From contig AP017969.1 in the NCBI GenBank assembly GCA_002356455.1, forward strand, positions 25,624 to 89,623: a DNA stretch of 64,000 nucleotides, written 5' to 3'. Position 1 is the stretch's first letter. Every line of letters begins with the position of its first letter. Positions 8,190-15,239 of this stretch are shown here, in pieces. The DNA comes from Fusobacterium varium (GTDB taxonomy: Bacteria; Fusobacteriota; Fusobacteriia; Fusobacteriales; Fusobacteriaceae). A model generated the notes under the pieces. That model was not told where the DNA came from. It ran no database searches and worked only from the letters and a program-made list of their open reading frames with translations. The position numbers and the translations under genes were made by a program.

Positions 8190-8224
8190 AAAATAAATAA
8201 TAACTTTTATTTTTTCAGGTTATT
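7913..8224. promoter_or_regulatory. Inverted half-iterons: candidate Rep autoregulation operators
   Basis: Three inverted pairs built from the iteron core are interspersed in the origin: AATTAATAAC/GTTATTAATT (7913-7922 and 7938-7947), AATAAC/GTTATT (8042-8047 and 8061-8066), and AATAAC/GTTATT (8199-8204 and 8219-8224). The last ends 24 bp before the rep ATG. In Rep_3-type plasmids, initiator dimers bind inverted half-iterons at the rep promoter to repress transcription, while monomers bind direct iterons. The match in sequence and position supports that role here. Confidence 0.65.
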
Positions 8225-8248
8225 TATAAAAAAATATTAGGAGATGTT

Positions 8249-9583
8249 ATGAGTAAAAATTTAATGCTAAAGTATCATAATGACTTAAATAAGTTAAAAC
8301 TGGGTTTATTTACACCTAAAGAAGCTAATATATTCTTTACTTTAATTTTCAAAGCGAATGATATCAAAGATGAAAATATTGTAATGACTTTTAAAGAATT
8401 AAGAGAACTTTCAAATGGAGATAAAAATAATGACCGATTTTTAGATAGCATTTTGTCTTTAAATTCCAAATTAAAGTCAATGAACCAGACAATGGAGATT
8501 GAACCTGGTGTATTTTTGACATTTTCACTTTTTGGGAACATAAAGACAGATACAAATAAAAAATTTATAGAAGTTCCGATAGATGAAAGATTTCGTTACT
8601 TAATAGTTGATTTATTAAAGAACTTTTCATTGTATGACTTTAAGCTGATAACAACCCTTAAAGGGAACTATTTAAAAACTCTTTACAGACTGTTAAGACA
8701 ATGGGATACCGTCAAAGAAAAAACTTTTGAAATTGAAGAATTTAGAGATATATTAGAAATACCAGAAACTTATCAAATGTTTAATATAGACCAAAAAGTG
8801 ATTAAACCTGCAATTAAGGAATTAAAAAAATATTTTTTAAACTTAAAAGTAGAAAAAATAAAAGCAGGAGTAAAAGTTACTGCTTTAAAATTTACTTGGG
8901 AAGGAAAAAAAGAGGTAATAGAAGCAGAAGAGGTAGAAATTAAAATATCTGAAAAATTGTCAAAAGCAATAGAAAAAGCTAAAAAGAATAGATTCATAGC
9001 AAATCTTTTTACAGATGAAAATATAGAAAAACTTCTTAATAAATTTGAAGAAAATACACTTATAAAAGGTTTAAATGCTTGTTATAAGGATATACAGAAA
9101 GATGTAAAATCTTTAAATTACCTTATAAAAGCAATAGAAACAGCAGCAGGAAAGAAAACTAAAAAAATTGTGGTAGAAAAAGAAGTGGATCAGAAAAAAA
9201 CTAAGGCAATTTTGAAAGAGAGAATTCCTACAATAAAAAAAGAGAAAGTTTTAGAAAGTGAATTTGCAGAAATATATAAGCATTATTTAATGATAAATGA
9301 CATAGAAGATAATATGTTTACTAAAAAGGCTTTTGCTATGAACTATGAAATAGTAGATGAAATTATTTTACCAGATGAATTAAAAAAAATAGTGAGAAAA
9401 TATTCTATTGATAATGAGCAAGTATTACAATCTATGGGAGCTGGTAATAGTAGAGAAGAAGCAATTAGAGGAATAGAGAGTAATATTATGGAAAATAGTA
9501 AAATGCCTGAAGAACTTCAAAAAGAGTATGAAGAGTTCCTAGCATGGAAAAAATGGAATGAGGAAAGAGCAAATAAAAAATAA
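8249..9583 (+). CDS. rep: Plasmid replication initiator, RepB/Rep_3 superfamily
   Basis: This 444-residue protein has an N-terminal half (about 1-220) that follows the tandem winged-helix plan of Rep_3 initiators: LMLKYHNDLNKLKLGLFTPKE, then KNFSLYDFKLITTLKGNYLKTLYRLLRQW, then FRDILEIPETYQMFNIDQKVIKPAIKEL. The C-terminal half is Lys/Glu-rich and helical, longer than in many family members. The product binds the upstream iterons and opens the origin. AGGAG lies upstream of the ATG, a half-iteron operator lies 24 bp upstream, and a terminator follows. The last 26 residues (LQKEYEEFLAWKKWNEE core) recur in the remnant at 11573-11761. Confidence 0.9.
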   Translation: MSKNLMLKYHNDLNKLKLGLFTPKEANIFFTLIFKANDIKDENIVMTFKELRELSNGDKNNDRFLDSILSLNSKLKSMNQTMEIEPGVFLTFSLFGNIKTDTNKKFIEVPIDERFRYLIVDLLKNFSLYDFKLITTLKGNYLKTLYRLLRQWDTVKEKTFEIEEFRDILEIPETYQMFNIDQKVIKPAIKELKKYFLNLKVEKIKAGVKVTALKFTWEGKKEVIEAEEVEIKISEKLSKAIEKAKKNRFIANLFTDENIEKLLNKFEENTLIKGLNACYKDIQKDVKSLNYLIKAIETAAGKKTKKIVVEKEVDQKKTKAILKERIPTIKKEKVLESEFAEIYKHYLMINDIEDNMFTKKAFAMNYEIVDEIILPDELKKIVRKYSIDNEQVLQSMGAGNSREEAIRGIESNIMENSKMPEELQKEYEEFLAWKKWNEERANKK

Positions 9584-9599
9584 TTTTTAAGTAAAGTTG

Positions 9600-9627
9600 A
9601 GTGGGAGCTATGTATCTCCCACTTTTA
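9600..9627 (+). terminator. Intrinsic terminator after rep
   Basis: The 8-bp perfect stem AGTGGGAG (9600-9607) / CTCCCACT (9616-9623) is followed by T-rich sequence (TTTTAATTTTA). It lies 17 bp past the rep stop codon. Confidence 0.85.
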
Positions 9628-9661
9628 ATTTTATTATTTGCCTTTCTTAAACTTTTTTAGT

Positions 9662-9689
9662 ATCATTTAAATAAAGTTATTTAAATGAT
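9662..9689. promoter_or_regulatory. Inverted repeat upstream of the membrane-protein cassette
   Basis: ATCATTTAAATA (9662-9673) and its perfect complement (9678-9689) are separated by 4 bp, 30 bp before the ATG at 9719. There is no following T-run, so an operator or a leader hairpin is more likely than a terminator. Confidence 0.45.
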
Positions 9690-9718
9690 TTTGAAAAAAC
9701 AATTTTAGGGAGGGTTTT

Positions 9719-10141
9719 ATGTTTTCTATATTTTCATATCAAAATAATTCTTCAGGAATTTTTGATAAATTTGTATTACTCATTTTAGCTTGTGTGTTTT
9801 TCCTATCTATTTTAGTCTCATTATTGTTCCTTAATAACGAATCTATTATTGATGTTATAGACATAATAGCTGAACTATTGATTTTCGGACGATTTGTTTA
9901 TGATTCTAAATTTAAATTTATTTATCTCATTGGTTATAATTTTATTACTAGAGGAACAGCTTTAATGCTAAGCATTATTTTTTCTATAGCTATAAGTGAT
10001 AATAATGATTCTTATCCTTATCTATTCTCATCTATTTTTTTAATTTTTTTTAATACTTATTTTTTTCAATTCTTCAAATTAAAATCTTATAAAGCATGTG
10101 AAAATTCTTTTGAATTATTAAAGGGGGATTATGGAAAATAG
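9719..10141 (+). CDS. Hypothetical multi-pass membrane protein, first gene of a three-gene cassette
   Basis: This 140-residue protein has about four hydrophobic segments (18-40, 44-60, 66-92, 100-122) and a short hydrophilic C terminus. A strong GGGAGG precedes the ATG, and the gene overlaps the next by 11 bp, implying translational coupling. No family was recognised. Its position between the rep terminator and a duplicated rep 3' end marks it as part of an acquired cassette. Confidence 0.65.
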   Translation: MFSIFSYQNNSSGIFDKFVLLILACVFFLSILVSLLFLNNESIIDVIDIIAELLIFGRFVYDSKFKFIYLIGYNFITRGTALMLSIIFSIAISDNNDSYPYLFSSIFLIFFNTYFFQFFKLKSYKACENSFELLKGDYGK

Positions 10142-11255
10142 AACTATTGGGATTTATTCATATGAAGATAATACCCAAAATACTAAATTAACTATAAAAT
10201 CATTAAGTACAAATAAAGAAATTTCTTTAAAGCAAATTGATATTGCACATATGAATTTTTTACTAAAATATGGAATATTCATGTTTAATGGCTATGTTAG
10301 AAATGATGATGACTCAAATGTTGAAAATATTTTTGAATTAAATAAATGGGCTTTAATCAAAGGAAATGAAAAAGATTGGCTAAGGTATATTAATATAAAA
10401 ATCGTTAGAAATGGTTATGTCGTTAGAGAGTATATTTTTAATGGGTTTATTGCTGATTATATTGAATATTATGATAAAGGACAGGTGCGATTTAATCTTG
10501 TTCTAAGACAATATAAACTCATGACTTTAGATGGGACTAATGGAAACTCTGGAGGAGACAAATTAGATTCTTATATTACTCATACAACCATCAAAGGAGT
10601 TCAGGGAGAATTAATTATAAAGCCTTTTGATTGGGCATCCACTCTTTTAAGCGCTAGTAATTTAATGTTAGCTATTTCCTTTGGACAAAATATCTTAAAA
10701 GGTTCTCCATTAACATTATCCTTTATTTTTATTGCTCATGGAACAGGCTTAATTACTGAATTTATGGCTGATGTATATTTTACAATAAAAGGTCAACCTG
10801 AAAATATGGGAAGCTTTAATATGACTCGTGATTGGTTCTATAAGCCTCTTGGAATACTTATCAAAGACTGGTTGGAAAAAGAGCAAAGTTCTATAAAAAT
10901 CTCTGATAGTTTTGGAGAAGATATTTATAACATGGGAAATCTTGCCTTTTCTGCTATTGATCTTGGAGGAAAAGTTTTAAATATTTTCAAAACCTTAAAA
11001 GCAACTAAAGGAGAAGGTATTTTATATACTATCAGAATGAAAAATGTTGAAGTTAGTTTTTGGGGTAGGCAATTACAACCAAGAAAATATATTGGTCTTA
11101 CACCAATAAAAGCTACTGCTGAATTCACACGAGATATGGGACTTGATACATATTCTACTAAAAAAACTTTTCAAAATGAAATTAAGAAAAAGAAAAACAA
11201 TGAATATCCTACAGTAGACAATATTACAATGCCTAAAAATACTGATATTCGTTAA
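10131..11255 (+). CDS. Hypothetical protein with a central hydrophobic hairpin, possibly DUF4225-like
   Basis: 374 residues. The N-terminal part (about 1-145) is beta-rich and soluble. Residues about 165-225 hold two hydrophobic segments joined by SPLTLSFIFIAHGTGLITEF. The following region (GNLAFSAIDLGGKVLNIFK, then WGRQLQPRK, then ATAEFTRDMGLDTYSTKKT) loosely recalls the DUF4225 pattern of enterobacterial plasmid and effector-linked proteins, but I would not rely on that without a profile search. GGGGGAT precedes the ATG, which lies inside the upstream gene. The gene is flanked on both sides by small membrane-protein genes, so the products may act together at the inner membrane. Function unknown. 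Confidence 0.6.
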   Translation: MENRTIGIYSYEDNTQNTKLTIKSLSTNKEISLKQIDIAHMNFLLKYGIFMFNGYVRNDDDSNVENIFELNKWALIKGNEKDWLRYINIKIVRNGYVVREYIFNGFIADYIEYYDKGQVRFNLVLRQYKLMTLDGTNGNSGGDKLDSYITHTTIKGVQGELIIKPFDWASTLLSASNLMLAISFGQNILKGSPLTLSFIFIAHGTGLITEFMADVYFTIKGQPENMGSFNMTRDWFYKPLGILIKDWLEKEQSSIKISDSFGEDIYNMGNLAFSAIDLGGKVLNIFKTLKATKGEGILYTIRMKNVEVSFWGRQLQPRKYIGLTPIKATAEFTRDMGLDTYSTKKTFQNEIKKKKNNEYPTVDNITMPKNTDIR

Positions 11256-11267
11256 TGAGGTGGCTTT

Positions 11268-11561
11268 ATGAAAATTAATTATAAAAATTTGATCTTTAAA
11301 AATTTTTTACCAAGTTTATTTTTAATAATATTTTTAAAGATACATACATATTTAACTACTGGAATATTAGTTCCTATTCAATCTTCAACTATTGGTTTAT
11401 TTTTTGTAGCTCTAATAGGAACATTCATATTTTGGGCTTTACTTGATTATTTTCAAGAAGTTACAGGAATGGTTATGAAAGAAAATTGGATTGGTAGAAT
11501 TATATTTATTCTGGGAGTTCTTGCTATGATTTATCTATATAAAATTAATGGGAGAATTTAA
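11268..11561 (+). CDS. Small hypothetical membrane protein, third gene of the cassette
   Basis: This 97-residue protein has three hydrophobic segments (about 12-30, 40-62, 74-92) and a basic N terminus. GAGGTGG precedes the ATG, which begins 12 bp after the previous stop, so it belongs to the same operon. A small polytopic last gene in such a cassette could be a partner or immunity-type protein, but nothing in the sequence proves this. Confidence 0.6.
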   Translation: MKINYKNLIFKNFLPSLFLIIFLKIHTYLTTGILVPIQSSTIGLFFVALIGTFIFWALLDYFQEVTGMVMKENWIGRIIFILGVLAMIYLYKINGRI

Positions 11562-11572
11562 AACTATATTAA

Positions 11573-11761
11573 AATAAAATTTTCTTAACAGAAGAAGATA
11601 TATTTATAGATGGAATAAGTGCAGGATATGAAAGAGAAGATGTTATTGAAATACTAGTAGAAGATAGGTCTTATAAGCCTTCTCCAGAAGAACTTCAAAA
11701 AGAATATGAAGAGTTCCTAGCATGGAAAAAATGGAATGAAGAAAGAGAAAAGCAAAAGTGA
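11573..11761 (+). pseudogene. Duplicated 3' end of a replication initiator gene
   Basis: An open frame without a start codon runs from the stop at 11570-11572 to TGA at 11759-11761. It ends PEELQKEYEEFLAWKKWNEE followed by a short basic tail, almost identical to the C terminus of the initiator at 8249-9583; the residues before that differ (LTEEDIFIDGISAGYERED). It is therefore the 3' end of a second, related rep gene, not a recent exact copy. The membrane-protein cassette lies precisely between the two matching ends, which suggests insertion by recombination between related rep genes or the residue of a co-integrate. Confidence 0.7.
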
Positions 11762-11769
11762 AATAAATA

Positions 11770-11804
11770 AAAAGGGAAAACTACAATATTAGGCTTTCCC
11801 TTTT
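11770..11804. terminator. Bidirectional intrinsic terminator
   Basis: AAAAGGGAAA (11770-11779) pairs with TTTCCCTTTT (11795-11804) across a 15-nt loop. The A-run on the left and T-run on the right let it serve both the rep remnant from the left and the leftward membrane-protein gene from the right. Confidence 0.75.
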
Positions 11805-11821
11805 ATATTACTTTCAAATTT

Positions 11822-12085
11822 TTAATAATGATTGAAATAAACAAATCCGAGTACTCCAAAAACAAAAATTAAATAAATTACAAGAAATATAGCAAAGATT
11901 ATGAGATAAGCTAGTAAAAAATTTTTTAAGTTTTTGTTTGTTTTATCAGAAACTAACCATATAATCCACATTACTATATTTACAATAGGAATTATCATTA
12001 TTATGTGTATTTTTAACCAATCTTTTATTCTTAAAACTTTTTCATTTTCTTTCATTTCATAATTGTTTATATTCATATTTTCCAT
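11822..12085 (-). CDS. Small hypothetical membrane protein downstream of HU
   Basis: 87 residues: a charged N terminus (about 1-22), then two long hydrophobic segments (about 27-46 and 56-84). AAGGAG lies 7 nt before the ATG. It follows the HU gene by only 27 bp with no terminator between, so it is probably co-transcribed. No family recognised. Confidence 0.6.
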   Translation of the reverse strand: MENMNINNYEMKENEKVLRIKDWLKIHIIMIIPIVNIVMWIIWLVSDKTNKNLKNFLLAYLIIFAIFLVIYLIFVFGVLGFVYFNHY

Positions 12086-12112
12086 ATCAAAACTCCTTTA
12101 GTATTTTTAAAA

Positions 12113-12388
12113 TTATTTAATTTTTTCTGAAAGAGCTTTACCAGGTTTAAATTTAACAGCTTTTTTAGCTTCTACTTTCATTTCTTTACCAGTTTGTGGA
12201 TTTCTGCAAGTTCTAGCAGCTCTTTCTACAACTTCAAACTTTCCAAATCCAAGAAAAGTAATTTTTTCTCCTTTTAGTAATCCTTCTTCAATGGCATTTA
12301 AGAAAGCTGCAGCTTTTCTTTCAGCGTCTGTTTTAGTTTCAAATTCTCCTTTTGCAAAATACAAATCAACAAATTCTTTTTTAGTCAC
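12113..12388 (-). CDS. hup: HU family DNA-binding protein (copy 1)
   Basis: 91 residues of standard HU length. It has two N-terminal helices, the FLGFGKFEVVERAART core strand and arm, and the intercalating RNPQTGKEM tip, then the C-terminal helix. HU bends DNA and often assists iteron origins, partition and transposition. The start is GTG behind CAGGAGG. The sequence differs at six positions from the second HU at 29781-30056; notably residue 61 in the arm is Cys here, where the other copy has Phe. It lies between the partition operon and the origin region, which fits a plasmid-encoded nucleoid protein. Confidence 0.93.
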   Translation of the reverse strand: MTKKEFVDLYFAKGEFETKTDAERKAAAFLNAIEEGLLKGEKITFLGFGKFEVVERAARTCRNPQTGKEMKVEAKKAVKFKPGKALSEKIK

Positions 12389-12423
12389 GAGTGACCTCCT
12401 GTATTATTTTAGTGTTATAATGA

Positions 12424-12453
12424 ATTATAAAGGGAAAATAGAGAATATGTCAA
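12424..12453 (-). promoter_or_regulatory. Promoter of HU copy 1
   Basis: Minus-strand TTGACA (plus 12448-12453) and TATAAT (plus 12424-12429) with an 18-bp spacer. The same arrangement, with conserved flanks (ATTCTTTTTATTTGAC), precedes the second HU gene. Confidence 0.75.
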
Positions 12454-12644
12454 ATAAAAAGAATATATAAAAAAAATCTTTTTAAAAATTAACTGAATAT
12501 AGAAGTTTACAGCATTTCAAGAAAAAAATTACTTGAAAATTAATGAATTTTCTTTTAAAATAAAGTAGATATTTTAAATCGTTATTTGGATTTCCCCCAA
12601 TTAGGATTAAATTATCTAACTATATGCCTAATTATAAATAATTA

Positions 12645-12677
12645 AAAAAGTAAACGCCTGATTGGCGTTTACTTTTT
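12645..12677. terminator. Strong terminator after parB
   Basis: A 14-bp perfect stem (AAAAAGTAAACGCC at 12645-12658 with its complement at 12664-12677) has a 5-nt loop and A/T runs on both sides. It lies just beyond the parB stop and would end the leftward partition operon. Confidence 0.9.
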
Positions 12678-12691
12678 ATATTCCAGCTAAA

Positions 12692-13411
12692 TTAATTTAA
12701 TATTTTTTCTATTTCAATTAATAATTTATTCAATTTATTTTTCTTTTTTTCTTCCAGTTCATCATATTTTGATTTTATAGTATTTTCAAGTTTTCCTAAA
12801 TCCTCTATGTTAAATATTGGAATATTTTCTTCTTTATTTTCTGGTAAACCCAAAGATTTGTTTTCATCTAAAATTATTGAAGCTGCTGTTTGATATGTGA
12901 CAGTAGGATCACTTTCAATTTCGTTTAATAAATCCTCTGACTTATATAAAAGTTCAATAGCTTTTACAGGTAGCATAGAAATTATTTGCTTAGTATTTAC
13001 TTGTTGAGCTTTTTCAAATAATTCATACCTCTTTCTAAGTCTTAAAGCTGTATCTTTTTTATATCCGCTAAATTCAAGATATTTAAGATATAGTCCTTCA
13101 GGACTACCTTGTTTTGCAAGTTCGTTAGCAACTTCACATAAGTTTTTTCCTTTTGAAATAGTATTGCTTCCTTCGATACCTATTAACTCCCAAGTTTTTT
13201 CTTTTAAAAAACCAACAAGAGATTCATCAGTCGTAAATTCTTCAAATACTTTATTATCAATGAAAAAAGTTGTTTTAAAGTTTTCTACTGGAATAATATT
13301 ATTTTTCTTTTCAATAACTGTAACTGATTTTATATCTTCTTTTATAGATTCACTAGACTTTTCTTGTTTTCTTTTTTTTAGTAATTCTTCAAATCTTTCA
13401 GTTGTACTCAT
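12692..13411 (-). CDS. parB: ParB-like plasmid partition DNA-binding protein
   Basis: 239 residues. A Lys/Glu-rich N terminus is followed by a central helix-turn-helix region (about 92-135: GKNLCEVANELAKQG, then LEFSGYKKDTALRLRKRYELF) typical of ParB/KorB-type centromere binders, and a C-terminal helical coiled region (about 200-238). The N-terminal ParB CTPase box (GERRxRA-like) is not apparent, so this is a short, divergent ParB. It lies directly downstream of parA, with a palindromic candidate binding site in the 41-bp gap. ParB binds parS and stimulates the ParA ATPase. AGGAGG precedes the ATG. Confidence 0.75.
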   Translation of the reverse strand: MSTTERFEELLKKRKQEKSSESIKEDIKSVTVIEKKNNIIPVENFKTTFFIDNKVFEEFTTDESLVGFLKEKTWELIGIEGSNTISKGKNLCEVANELAKQGSPEGLYLKYLEFSGYKKDTALRLRKRYELFEKAQQVNTKQIISMLPVKAIELLYKSEDLLNEIESDPTVTYQTAASIILDENKSLGLPENKEENIPIFNIEDLGKLENTIKSKYDELEEKKKNKLNKLLIEIEKILN

Positions 13412-13425
13412 TTTATTTCCTCCTG

Positions 13426-13451
13426 ACTAAGTCGCACACGTGCGACTTAGT
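13426..13451. repeat. 26-bp palindrome, candidate parS/operator (site 1)
   Basis: The site begins ACTAAGTCGCAC and ends GTGCGACTTAGT around a 2-bp centre. It lies between parA and parB. Two more copies occur at 14569 and 14871 and none elsewhere was noticed. Its GC-containing core stands out from the AT-rich surroundings. It overlaps the end region of parA and the ribosome-site side of parB. There is no adjacent long T-run, which argues against a simple terminator. Confidence 0.7.
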
Positions 13452-13452
13452 T

Positions 13453-14550
13453 TTATAAATATAATATAACATCTAATAAACTTGTTTGAGCTTCCTCAAT
13501 AACTCTAGCTTTGCTTTCCCAAATAGTTTTTCCTTTTTTTACTAAAGTTTCAATTTGTGAAAGTTCTTTTATTGGTTCTGGGAATATGATATCAGTATCT
13601 TTAACAATATTTTTCATTCTATTTAATATTTCTTTTTGTGTTGCTGTAGGTCTATATAAATTAACTATAATAGAATGAACTTTATCTATTCCAGCTTCTT
13701 CAATAACATTAATCATACCTTTTAAAGTAGGCATATCACAAAAAGTTGGAATAATAATTTTATCAGCAAATTTGATAAATTCAGTATCTATTTTCATTGT
13801 AGGAATACTATCCACCAAGATATAATCATATTCTTCTTTTAATTTTTGTAAAAATAAAGGTAATCTTTCCAAAAATGTATCAGTAAAAACACTACTTTCT
13901 AAAGGAATAAAATCTAAGTTTTTTCTTAAAGTGATAATTTCTCCCTTTCCATGCATTACCCAACTTCTTAAACCTTTTTTTAATTCTAATTTGTCAATTT
14001 CTTCTTCTTTCAATGCAAAGTCAATAATATTATTTTGTGAGTCAGATGTAAGAATAATAACTTTATATCCTTGCATAGCAAGTCCATGACTTATTTGAAG
14101 TGTCATAAAAGTTTTACCTACACCACCTTTATTATTTTTAAATGCTATCATCTTTCCCATTTTAGTCACCTTCTTTATAGTAATGAATTTATCTTTTTCA
14201 TTTAAAGTTATATCAACTTCATTTTCTGTAGGAGTTAACTTTAAAGTATTTACAACAGAAAAAGGAATATTTAATTTAGCAACATAATAATCTTTTTCTT
14301 TATTTATTTTTGAAAAATTAACACCTATATTTTTTTTAAATTCAATAATACCACCATTTAAATTGTTTATTTCAATTTCTTTATCAGTAATTCCTTTTTT
14401 TAAAGTTATGGTATTGTCTTTAAATTCAATAATAATATTGTTATTTTGTTTTGATATTTCTAATAATTCTATCATTTGCTTTTCAACAGTTAAAACAGCA
14501 TTATTGAAAATTCCATTTTGTTTATAATAAATACCAATTTTTTTTTTCAT
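13453..14550 (-). CDS. parA: ParA partition ATPase with AbrB-like N-terminal domain
   Basis: 365 residues from the ATG at 14550 (a TTG lies one codon upstream; ATG is better spaced to GGAG). The C-terminal two thirds are a ParA/MinD-type Walker ATPase: deviant Walker A KGGVGKT (about 142-147), a switch region YDYILVDSIPT, and helical C terminus. The first 130 residues replace the usual helix-turn-helix of ParA. Their end (AKLNIPFSVVNTLKLTP, then EVDITLNEKDKFITIKKV) follows the AbrB/SpoVT swapped-hairpin pattern, a DNA-binding fold also used by antitoxins. ParA drives plasmid segregation, and such N-terminal domains usually mediate operon autorepression. The fusion call is by pattern only. Confidence 0.88.
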   Translation of the reverse strand: MKKKIGIYYKQNGIFNNAVLTVEKQMIELLEISKQNNNIIIEFKDNTITLKKGITDKEIEINNLNGGIIEFKKNIGVNFSKINKEKDYYVAKLNIPFSVVNTLKLTPTENEVDITLNEKDKFITIKKVTKMGKMIAFKNNKGGVGKTFMTLQISHGLAMQGYKVIILTSDSQNNIIDFALKEEEIDKLELKKGLRSWVMHGKGEIITLRKNLDFIPLESSVFTDTFLERLPLFLQKLKEEYDYILVDSIPTMKIDTEFIKFADKIIIPTFCDMPTLKGMINVIEEAGIDKVHSIIVNLYRPTATQKEILNRMKNIVKDTDIIFPEPIKELSQIETLVKKGKTIWESKARVIEEAQTSLLDVILYL

Positions 14551-14568
14551 CAATTAACTCCTTTTATA

Positions 14569-14594
14569 ACTAAGTCGCACACATGCGACTTAGT
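14569..14594. repeat. 26-bp palindrome, candidate parS/operator (site 2)
   Basis: The same palindrome as at 13426, with centre CACATG, located 18 bp upstream of the parA ATG and 3 bp past the small upstream ORF. Its position between two genes of one operon suggests a centromere-like binding site more than a promoter operator. Confidence 0.7.
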
Positions 14595-14597
14595 TAT

Positions 14598-14732
14598 TTA
14601 ATTTAATACTAATGACAAATTAAAGTCTTTTTTGTAGTGATTAGAACTATTAAAAAGCTTAGAAAAAATAATTTTTCCTTTTCTTTTAATTGTGACTTGA
14701 ACTGTTCCATCTGAATTATAATGTAAGTGCAT
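14598..14732 (-). CDS. 44-residue basic peptide, first gene of the partition operon
   Basis: The peptide begins MHLHYNSDGTVQVTIKRKGK and is Lys-rich, with two predicted beta strands then a helix. GGAGGA lies 8 nt upstream of the ATG. It is the first ORF after the consensus promoter at 14827-14855 and is followed by parA with a palindrome between them. The strand pattern could be a small DNA-binding fold (a truncated AbrB- or ribbon-type regulator), but that is a guess; it may be a leader peptide. Confidence 0.5.
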   Translation of the reverse strand: MHLHYNSDGTVQVTIKRKGKIIFSKLFNSSNHYKKDFNLSLVLN

Positions 14733-14826
14733 ATCTCATTCCTCCTTGATATTTAAGGCAAAATATGATATACTCTATTTGCGGTAGGGGTATATCGAAA
14801 GATTGCCTCTTTTTTTATTATAATTT

Positions 14827-14855
14827 ATAATATCATTTTTTTGGTATGATGTCAA
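14827..14855 (-). promoter_or_regulatory. Promoter of the partition operon
   Basis: Minus-strand TTGACA (plus 14850-14855) and TATTAT (plus 14827-14832), 17-bp spacer. The third palindrome ends 15 bp upstream of the -35 end. The leader downstream contains a hairpin GATATAC/GTATATC near 14765-14800 before the small ORF. Confidence 0.75.
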
Positions 14856-14870
14856 TAAGAAAAATAAAAA

Positions 14871-14896
14871 ACTAAGTCGCATATGTGCGACTTAGT
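14871..14896. repeat. 26-bp palindrome, candidate parS/operator (site 3)
   Basis: The third copy of the ACTAAGTCGCA...TGCGACTTAGT palindrome, centre TATG. It sits between the partition promoter and the stop of the leftward gene at 14907-15161, so it could also affect read-through from that gene. Confidence 0.7.
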
Positions 14897-14906
14897 TTAA
14901 AACTTT

Positions 14907-15161
14907 TTACTTAAAATTTTCTAAGATTTTAAAAACTTCATATTCTTTATTCATCTTTAATAAATTAGGATAGCTTATAGAATAAGCTCCCACTTCTAAC
15001 CAAGATATTGTTTTTAACATAGTTAAATTAGATTGATTGATTTTCATTATTAAATCTTCCATTTTACCTCTAAATAAACCAATTCCTTTAATATTAAATT
15101 CAAAGTATTTGTGATTTTTGGTTATTCTAAAACATTTACTTTTTAATAATTCTTTTTCCAA
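14907..15161 (-). CDS. Hypothetical 84-residue protein upstream of the partition operon
   Basis: Starts at TTG behind AAGGAG. The protein is basic and soluble with mixed strands and helices (KYFEFNIKGIGLFRGKMEDL) and no recognisable domain. It lies between a bidirectional terminator and the partition promoter. Function unknown. Confidence 0.5.
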   Translation of the reverse strand: MEKELLKSKCFRITKNHKYFEFNIKGIGLFRGKMEDLIMKINQSNLTMLKTISWLEVGAYSISYPNLLKMNKEYEVFKILENFK

Positions 15162-15207
15162 TTTTAATCTCCTTTTTTATAATATTATAACATAATTAAA
15201 TAATAAT

Positions 15208-15238
15208 AAAAAAGGAGAAAATGAATTTCTCCTTTTTT
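15208..15238. terminator. Bidirectional terminator; left neighbour of IS91-like copy A
   Basis: AAAAAAGGAGAAA (15208-15220) pairs with its exact complement (15226-15238) across a 5-nt loop. The T-run continues to 15239, where the IS element starts. Confidence 0.8.
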
Positions 15239-15239
15239 T

